64,000 nt of DNA from Clarkia xantiana subsp. parviflora (Eukaryota > Streptophyta > Magnoliopsida > Myrtales > Onagraceae), in assembly GCA_036873135.1 (NCBI GenBank), contig JAPTYO010000005.1, positions 17,690,666 to 17,754,665 of the forward strand, read 5' to 3'. The notes beneath the pieces are model-generated. The model worked only from the letters and a program-made list of their open reading frames with translations. It did no database searches and was not told the origin of the DNA. Both the position numbers and the translations under genes were made by a program. This document shows, piece after piece, positions 57,556-64,000 of this stretch (positions are counted from its first letter, which is position 1; each line of letters begins with the position of its first letter).

Positions 57556-58320
57556 TGATGGATATACGCCCAATTTGAACCCGTTGACTTCCGAATCGTT
57601 TTATTTTGATCACCCCGTTAATGATATGTAAATCGAAACTTCGACCGAAACACCCCGCGGAAACACCAACTGTCCAAACGAGGCAAAAATACTCGTCCGG
57701 ACCGCGAAGAACTCACCTAGGTGAGGTCGGGTGGCCACACCCGACCTCCCCTAGGGAAGATCGGGTTGGCCAACCCTATCTCCCCTAGGGAGGGGTTGGG
57801 TGTCCACACCCAACCCCTACCCTTGGGGGACGGATTTTCCTCCCCCAAGGGCCCCGACACCATTTTCCGACTCCCATACTCGGTTTATTTCCGCCAACCT
57901 TCTCCGTGCCTTAAAGTCTTAATTACGTGATTGAGGGCTAATTAAATGTGTTTAAAGGTTAACGATGTCATTAAGTCACCTTAATGACACCGTTGCCTAT
58001 AAATACAACTCTCCCACTATTCATTTGGACATCTTTGAACATCTTGACAAAGTGCATAATTTAGCTCTGACATCTCTCTAGCTTTATCTCTCTACAAATA
58101 TCGTATTGACTTAGGCATCAGAGAGGGTGCATCAAGCACCACCCCCCCCCCCTCCGTGCTTGGTATTGCCCCTCTTGCAGGGCGAGAAGAGAAGCGAAGG
58201 CGAAGGATAGAACGATACGGGCTAGGACGACAAGACTCAAGAGCACCGAATCCGCAACATCTCCAGTGAGGAATAAGGCTTAGGTCGACCGCCCGTTGAC
58301 CCGAGACTTAGAACCTAACA
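57556..58320 (+). repeat. 3' LTR of F
   Basis: 765 bp. Same as 48815-49539 plus one 34-bp palindrome unit (about 57755-57790) and 6 bp near 58200. Hairpin at 58133-58162. Confidence 0.94.
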
Positions 58321-58527
58321 TAAACTATTGATCCCGACTTTCTTTTTGATCAGTTGGGTATATATGCTCAGTTTTCCACTGAACATGTAGCGGCATTGCG
58401 CCTCCGAGATGCGACCGCTCCTCAGATTTATGTTGTGTTTGGTGATGATGGTGATGTCCGTGTAGTGATTGAGACTACTCAGGACGAGGTTGTGGCAGAG
58501 CTATCTGGTTGTGTCCGTGTAGGTTGA

Positions 58528-60448
58528 TTGTTGGTTACTCATCAGACCTTTGTATATAGTTTTGCTCCCCGTGTCGGGTTGAGGTTGTGTTTGGGATGTT
58601 GCCCCCTTGAACCCTTTATCCTTATTCTTTGATGTTTGACGTTGTCATATAGATCTGTCGTAGATGTTTTAGTAATGCGTGAAAAGTTATTAGTAATCTT
58701 TCATACCTTTGTTATCATAGTTGTCCATATGGTTTGGACTGTAGAGTAGAGTTGACACTCGTCCTCTAATTGGATATAGTATCCATAGTTGTAGTAAGGA
58801 GACATCAGTCCCTGTGTTAGCGCGCCCCTCTTTGTTACCCCAAGGCATGGCATAATACATAGGCATGAGTTTAGTAGATGAGTAGTATGCTTGCCATGTT
58901 TCGTGGTAAGTAACGCGCAAGGCTTTGCAATGGTACTTGGCATTTATGACTAGTAATGCACAAGACCCTTACCCCGGTACTTGGCATTTGTGAGTAGTAA
59001 TGCGCAAGACCCTTGCATGTACATAGGCGAGTCGTCTCGAAGAGGCGATATTTTAGTTTTTACCATCTCTTAGTCCACTCTAAGGCGACGTTGTGACAAA
59101 ACTCTACTTGTTAATTTGGTGCGTTTTTCCATCCGTTAGTTGGGAAAACCCCGCGTAACGTTGTTGCAAGGCGTTCTGCTGGCTAATCCATGTACTTGCC
59201 CTGCAATGCTAGTACGCCTCCACTTGGTTATTCCAAAGGGCGGAAAAGAGGTCGTGCAATACGCCTTGTAGTTTTTACCGTCTTTTGGGCCATTCCAAAG
59301 CGACGTTGTTGGAAAGAAACGACTTGCTAATTTGGATGTATTTTATTTCCACTACTTGGGAACCCCCGTCGTAGTGTTGTAGCAAGAATTTCTGCTGGCT
59401 ATCCATGTACTTACCTTGCGATTCTACTACACATCTACTTAATTATTCCAAGAGGCTGTACAAGACCGAGTTACACGACTTGTAGTTTTTTCCGTCTCTT
59501 GGTCCGTTCTTAGGCAACGGTGTGGCAAGACACGACTTGCTAAATTGAAGTGTTTTGTTTCCATTACTTGTTCACGTCCATGTAACGTTTTACAAGACTC
59601 GACTTGTAGATCTGGTGAGTTTTTCGATGCATTGCGTATAGCGATGATCTCAGGATACGCTCCTGCCGGTGTAAAAGGGTGTTTAGTAATGAACGCTACT
59701 TGTGTTTAGTAGTAGGTTCCCATGGGGTTTCCCTCGTAAAGAGGATGTCGCGCCATGTTTCATGGGGTTGCCCTCGCATGGAGGATATCACGCCATGTAA
59801 TGTGGGGGTGAACTCACGCCCAGGTGTTTAGTAATCTGTACTGGGTTTCATAGTCCACATCAAGATGACATGGGGTTTCCCTCGCATGGAGGATGTCACG
59901 CCATATTTTCATGGAGTTTCCATCGCGAGGAGGATGTCGCACCATGTAATAGTGTGGGGTTTCCATCGCATGGAGGACGTCGCACCACGTTGTAGATGAC
60001 CGCATCTTGTTTTAAAAACCCAAGGAATGGTCGTTGTAATCATGGGGTTTCCCCAAAGCTGGGGATGTCGTTCCATGTTGCTAAGATAATCCTTCAAAAA
60101 AATTCCCGGATGTAATATGTTGTTTTCGTTATTTAGAATAGACTTTATATATGTCGAGATAGAGAGCGTATTGATCGCTCATTGTTGACGTCGATTGTTG
60201 ACATGTTGCTGGCGTATAATATATGTCGTTTGTCGTGTTTAGCATTATAGCTTGTAATGTTGATGCAAATTATATGCATATACTCCTCTACCAGAGTACG
60301 GAGTATATGAGAGTAATGTACCTACGAGAATACATTAACTTCATTAGATTGTTGCACTGTTTACAAAGTTGCAAATAAGTGGAGTTATTAAATCTCCTTC
60401 AAGTAATGCATATAATAGATAGAATAAAAGAGCTTGATACGAAGGCTA
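58528..60448. repeat. G spacer with three kinds of tandem repeat
   Basis: 58908-59016: about 2.5 copies of a 44-53-bp unit (AGTAATGCGCAAGACCCTTG, GTACTTGGCATTT). 59051-59600: about 2.6 copies of a diverged 210-216-bp unit (TAGTTTTTACC, GACGTTGT, CTTGCTAATTTGG). 59715-60085: at least six units of GGGGTTTCCCTCGCATGGAG then GATGTCGCGCCAT, with hairpins CCTC/GAGG and CCCC/GGGG. No ORF supported. Same place as the hairpin repeats of A, C and F. Confidence 0.8.
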
Positions 60449-60519
60449 TTTAGTTGTGTATGTGGTGTGTTCCATCGTGGAACTTTTTCAATTGTCCCCC
60501 GCTGAATGTTTTATGTTGC

Positions 60520-61345
60520 CCTCTGCATCCTCCAAGCGATACGCGTTGGTGTATGGTATTGATGTTATCTTGTATGTTCCTTCCTATTTTGGTGTGTGAA
60601 TTCGTTCTTTCTCCACACCATTTCGCTAACATGAAATTTCCTTCCTTTGACTTTTTGGCTGTAGTATATTGAGATGATTAGGCGTATCATTGCCTGACAC
60701 TCTTCAGAATTCCATAGTTTTTCGTCGGCTAAGTCTACATCCAGACGTCTTTCGTTGTCGTTCATCTGAGTGTCGTAATGAGTTGTTCGGTAAGATGAGA
60801 CGACTATCTCCACTGGCGCGACCGCCTCAGTACCATACACCATGCTGAATGGTGTTTCTCCCGTTTTTCATTTAGGCGATGTGCGTACCGCCCATAGGAA
60901 GTTGCTTAGCTCTTCGGCCCAACCTCCCTTTTTTCTTGAGACCGTCAAGGACGATCTTGTTCACTGAATCCACTTGACCGTTAATCTGTGCATAGTGCAC
61001 TGACGCGAAGCGTTTTTCTATGTTCAGGCTGTCACAATAGGGTTTTAGTCAACCGCTTTTGAATTGTGGACCATTGTCGCTTATGAGTACCTTCGGGACG
61101 CCGTATCGAGCGACGATGTGGGTTCGAATGAAGTCGATGATTTGGGTATCCATCGTTCTTGCTAAGGCCTTGGCTTATATCCACTTGGAGAAGTAGTCAA
61201 TAGCTACTAATATGTATTTGGTTTGCCCCTTGGATTTTGGGAGGGGTCCTACGAGGTCGATACCCCACTACTCGAAGGGCCATGAGCTTGCGATTGGGCT
61301 TAGCTCCGCAGCTCGTGCTGTGATGCTCCTTGAGTGTTGTTCGTA
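60520..61345 (-). pseudogene. G integrase remnant (Ty3/gypsy pol)
   Basis: On the minus strand: end of the zinc-binding domain (AAELSPIASSWPFE), DDE core beginning [14 protein letters not shown] with AIDYFSKW, second Asp in ISDNGPQF (near 61070), and GQVDSVNKIVLDGL (near 60970), where the expected catalytic Glu is Asp. A C-terminal part (MVYGTEAVAPVEI at 60843, then basic sequence to about 60565) is typical of plant Ty3/gypsy. Stops after WPFE, after FSKWI and elsewhere show it is dead. Reverse transcriptase should lie to the right but is replaced by copia H. Confidence 0.88.
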
Positions 61346-61576
61346 AGAGTCGCTCTCGGTGACCATGTGTGTAGAAGGATTTGAGTCAGTTAACATGACA
61401 GTTGAGGAAACTAAAGTTTTCATAACACAACCAACATCGCGTACCTTTTTAGGGTGCGATTGGTTGGACCCTGCGCCATTGCCTATGCGGCATGGGCTGG
61501 AGTTCTCGCAGACTATCTCAGATTTTAATCTGAGACTGACCTGTTTAGGTTTAGTCAACGTTTTACCGTCGACAGC
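61346..61576. other. Junction between G integrase and copia H
   Basis: About 230 bp that I cannot assign to either element. Contains a near-perfect 20-nt palindrome TCTCAGATTTTAATCTGAGA at 61516-61535. Confidence 0.4.
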
Positions 61577-62230
61577 CTATTGTTTGTTTCCCTTGTTCCT
61601 GTTCTTCCTCTTTCTCTGCCCAGCTTGTCCTGACACCTTTGTATCTTTTGACATTGATGTCAATCGAGCTTCTTCCATCTTGATCAATTTTAGGAGAGAT
61701 GCGAGATCTAGCACGGAACCACTAACAGTCAATAAAGCCTTGGCTGCTCTCCAAGACTTCGAGAGAATCCCGATGATGGCTTGAATTTTGTCCCATTCAC
61801 CCATCTGACTTTCTTCTTCTAGTGGTCTTAACATGTCGAGGAGCTCGTATACCTTTTCAAGTACACTTTTGCTGTCGCTGTTTAGGAAATCTTCTATATC
61901 TGGTATAAGTGGGTGCAGTATAACTACTATGCGGCTTCCGTACTTCAGGAAGAGTGCATCCAAGATGTCCTTTGTTACCAGAACATCCTTATACTCATCA
62001 TGGAAGTCCTGAGACATCTCAGACAGCAGTATCTTCTTTTCTTTCTTGTCATTTTGCTCCCATTGAAAATGGGTGAATGTTAGTCCCATAGTGAGACCAG
62101 CATCTAGGCAGCTCATTGTCATTTGAATGTTGTCTATAAGACCCCTACCTTCCAGCAGGGTACTGACGCGTTTGCTCCACGATTTGTAGTTCGTCTCAAT
62201 CAAAAGCTCATTAGCACATGATGAAGTCAC
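61577..62230 (-). CDS. H copia gag, open but probably truncated
   Basis: 217 residues, MTSSCANELLIETNYKSW at the start. NYKSWSKRVSTLLEGRGLID is the usual copia Gag N-terminal pattern; ILDALFLKYG and a Lys/Arg-rich end (GQRKRKNRNKGNKQ) follow. No CCHC knuckle before the stop, so the C-terminal part appears lost or replaced. Different from the E gag although the leaders match. Confidence 0.7.
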   Translation of the reverse strand: MTSSCANELLIETNYKSWSKRVSTLLEGRGLIDNIQMTMSCLDAGLTMGLTFTHFQWEQNDKKEKKILLSEMSQDFHDEYKDVLVTKDILDALFLKYGSRIVVILHPLIPDIEDFLNSDSKSVLEKVYELLDMLRPLEEESQMGEWDKIQAIIGILSKSWRAAKALLTVSGSVLDLASLLKLIKMEEARLTSMSKDTKVSGQAGQRKRKNRNKGNKQ

Positions 62231-64000
62231 CTATGCTGTAATTCGTTACTAACACATTGATAATTATGCATAATCAGGGAGACAATAACATTTTGAGAAA
62301 AAATTGCATACATAGGATATCTATTAAGATGGAATACGACAAATAATGATTCCTCAGCCATCTAAACCAACCGACCGCCAGTAAACCGAGGGAAGGGGAT
62401 TGTGAAATAGTTCATATTACTGTCATCTTCGATCCAATAGATCAGTCTTTTAAAACGGTTTTTATCGCAAATTACCGGAACGAGAATTATAAAAACAAGC
62501 ATACTCGATCTTGGCTTTCCCAAGGCCCTTTTGTTTTTGAAAAATATTCCGATGAAATTACACATGCATACACTATCTACTCCACAAGCAAATCATCATA
62601 GCAAGCAAAAATCATCATCCAAACCACACATCATGCATACGCGTCATGCGTCAAATGTTCTGAGGAACTCATGCAAGCATGAATATAATTTTACTTTCTA
62701 AGTAAACTATTACATGCGGCTACATCCTCAACATTCAAGCATAAGTTTCATACATGAAACTTCCACATCATACATGCATATTAGGGGCTGACTTGCAATT
62801 CATACTTACAATCAATCATGCGAGTTTCTAGACATGAATCTTAGGCAATTGCAACCATCATAACATGTCTATCCTAGTGCGCAAACCATATATTTAACCA
62901 GAACTTTGCCCCCAACATGCAATTTCCAGCAAGCTTGACATAGTCAAGACGACAATTCTAATAAATATATGTGACCAAAAGTAAACAATTGCAATTCAGC
63001 CCTCTAATTAATCCAGTCCCAAAGTCATGCATTTCCGAGATCTATCCCCATAATCAAACTAGGCATTAAGGTTTAACTAAAACGTGAAAATTTTAAACCT
63101 TCAAAGACTGTGTAGATTAATTTAAAGTTCGAAAATATTTGGATTTTAAAATTTGACCATTCCATTTTATTAATTGACTTGAATTCAATTTTGAAAAATT
63201 CGGTTCGGTTCGATCAATTTCAGTTCAATCCGGTTCCGATTCGGTTCGGTTCCATAAATCAGGTTCGGGTTCAGGCCGGTTTTATTTTAAAATATGGTTC
63301 GGTCAGAATCAGTTCAATAAAATAGGATTTCGGTTCATCACTCAAAACCGGTTTGGTTAGATTCAATTTGTCACCCCGGTCCGACTCGACCCGAATAGGG
63401 CGAACCGATTAAGAAAACCCGGATTGGTTTAACCCGCTCCGGTTTTGCAAATTGGACCATCCCATTAAACCCATAGCGTCTGGCAGAAATATTTCTTGTG
63501 TTCTAAGTAGGGTTTTAAAATCCACTAAAAACTTAACTCAGCCACCAATAAATATTAATTATGTAAAATAATTTCCAACATTGCATATATTTGTATATAT
63601 ATATATATATATATATTTATTGCCAAGATTCTATCTATAAGATATAAATCAATCAACAATATATATACATATATATAAATTTAGGCTAATATATATATGT
63701 TGTCAATAACTTTAACAGAATAATAAATATACTGACAATATATTTTCTTAGTCTTTTAGGCAACTAATTCTATCAATAATATCTTTATCCCTATAATTTA
63801 TCAAGACATATTGATAGTTATATATATTTCTATATATTGTGTGAATCTATACATATATTTCCAATTATAGATATATTGTTACCTTTAATAAAATTAAGGG
63901 TTAATAACCTATGAAAGGTCTGAATTCTGACCCATGTTAACCGGAGAGCTCTGAATTTTCAAAAGTTAATTAAGAAAATGTGAAATGACAAAATTACCCC
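62231..64000 (-). other. H leader
   Basis: AT-rich and non-coding. Matches the E leader (35460-37160) in order, including TCTTGGCTTTCCCAAGGCCC and a TTCGG-rich tract at 63199-63450. A (TA)n run at about 63595-63616. The last 100 bp do not obviously match E. Confidence 0.75.

Larger units (their letters stand above)
48815..58320 (+). mobile_element. Element F: non-autonomous Ty3/gypsy element with decayed interior but similar LTRs
   Basis: 9.5 kb; LTRs 48815-49539 and 57556-58320; perfect TSD taaac (48810-48814 and 58321-58325). Interior: gag N-terminus, about 3 kb of decayed sequence with traces of protease and gag' knuckle, hairpin repeats, 27-bp repeats, and a fragment of the antisense gene. 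Its LTRs are very similar to each other, yet nearly all coding is gone. Confidence 0.93.
45112..58527 (+). pseudogene. Extra gene of G, split by a hAT-like element and by F
   Basis: Start MSKFFIPTPGVRYC at 45112. A stop near 45271. The core (QIREGLRFPYCRDLVRLCRYY) reaches VCFRVL at 45562 and resumes in frame after the hAT element at 47056 (RVLCHQKSWRYSTLLFRCF, HWEEHYFFAHDV), then GWFHGKT near 47545, basic block 47780-47945, and coiled coil (about 48430-48810) to GFVEQV. F then interrupts. It resumes at 58326 as DPDFLFDQLGIYAQFS, matching IDPQFP...LGDFG of the other copies, and stops at 58525-58527. Diverged from A-D but plainly the same gene. Confidence 0.8.
44811..61345 (-). mobile_element. 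Element G: old Tat-like Ty3/gypsy element with integrase, host of B, hAT and F
   Basis: On the minus strand the order is integrase (61345 to about 60520), tandem repeats (60448-58528), then the antisense extra gene running on plus (45112-58527). LTRs and gag are outside the window or lost. G's own pieces are 44811-45562, 47064-48814 and 58326-61345. It shows that the same layout occurs with pol genes present. Stops and frame changes show it is inactive. Confidence 0.7.
61577..64000 (-). mobile_element. Element H: 5' part of a Ty1/copia element (minus strand), runs off the window
   Basis: Gag at 62230-61577 and a leader (62231 to about 63900) similar to that of E. No protease, integrase, reverse transcriptase or 3' LTR to the left, so it is truncated at 61577 or soon after. 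The 5' LTR, if present, is to the right of the window. Confidence 0.8.

Noticed and set aside
61346..61576. A further transposon at the G/H junction (AGGGTGCGATTGGTTGG looks like a terminal repeat)
   Set aside because: No matching inverted end or target duplication found nearby. Left unassigned.

Overview
The window is repetitive DNA from a flowering plant. I see no ordinary host gene. Everything I can identify belongs to LTR retrotransposons inserted into one another, plus two hAT-like DNA transposons. The evidence for a plant is the Tat-like Ty3/gypsy Gag with variant zinc knuckles, an extra gene resembling the plant 'putative gypsy type transposon' (Transposase_28) family, and Ty1/copia elements with an initiator-Met primer-binding site. 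The species cannot be told from this.

Stacking order, with target-site duplications (TSDs) as evidence. The oldest layer is G, a minus-strand Tat-like element (44811-61345) that still carries an integrase fragment. B, a plus-strand element (window start to 44810), ends immediately to the left of G's extra gene and appears to be inserted in G. B is split by A (2694-12862, TSD caatg/caatt, in B gag), by C (13827-24535, perfect TSD gccca, in B's tandem repeats) and by the copia element E (29757-44631, TSD ggttt/ggttc, in B's 3' LTR). E is split by D (37485-44003, minus strand). G is also split by a hAT-like element (45563-47055, 8-bp TSD) that carries a second one (45820-46766), and by F (48815-58320, perfect TSD taaac). 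The right end (61577-64000) is the 5' part of another minus-strand copia element, H.

A, B, C, D and F form one non-autonomous Ty3/gypsy family. The full layout is: LTR, primer-binding site, sense gag-protease-gag', tandem hairpin repeats, a convergent antisense intron-containing gene with its own promoter, polypurine tract, LTR. There is no reverse transcriptase, RNase H or integrase. Only C keeps an intact sense ORF (1082 residues), and its two LTRs are almost identical, so C inserted recently. In this ORF the protease lies between two related Gag C-terminal/zinc-knuckle modules. G has the same order (integrase, repeats, antisense gene) and is a plausible relative of the autonomous partner.

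The most unusual signals are structural: (1) a 5-bp-stem hairpin in every tandem repeat unit, with compensatory stem changes, placed between the convergent genes; (2) a strictly 34-bp-phased array of palindromes centred on CCTAGG in the LTR, varying by exactly one unit between the two LTRs of F and of D; (3) a covarying hairpin with a poly-C loop downstream of the LTR TATA box; (4) a conserved hairpin at the polypurine tract; (5) the gag-protease-gag' polyprotein.
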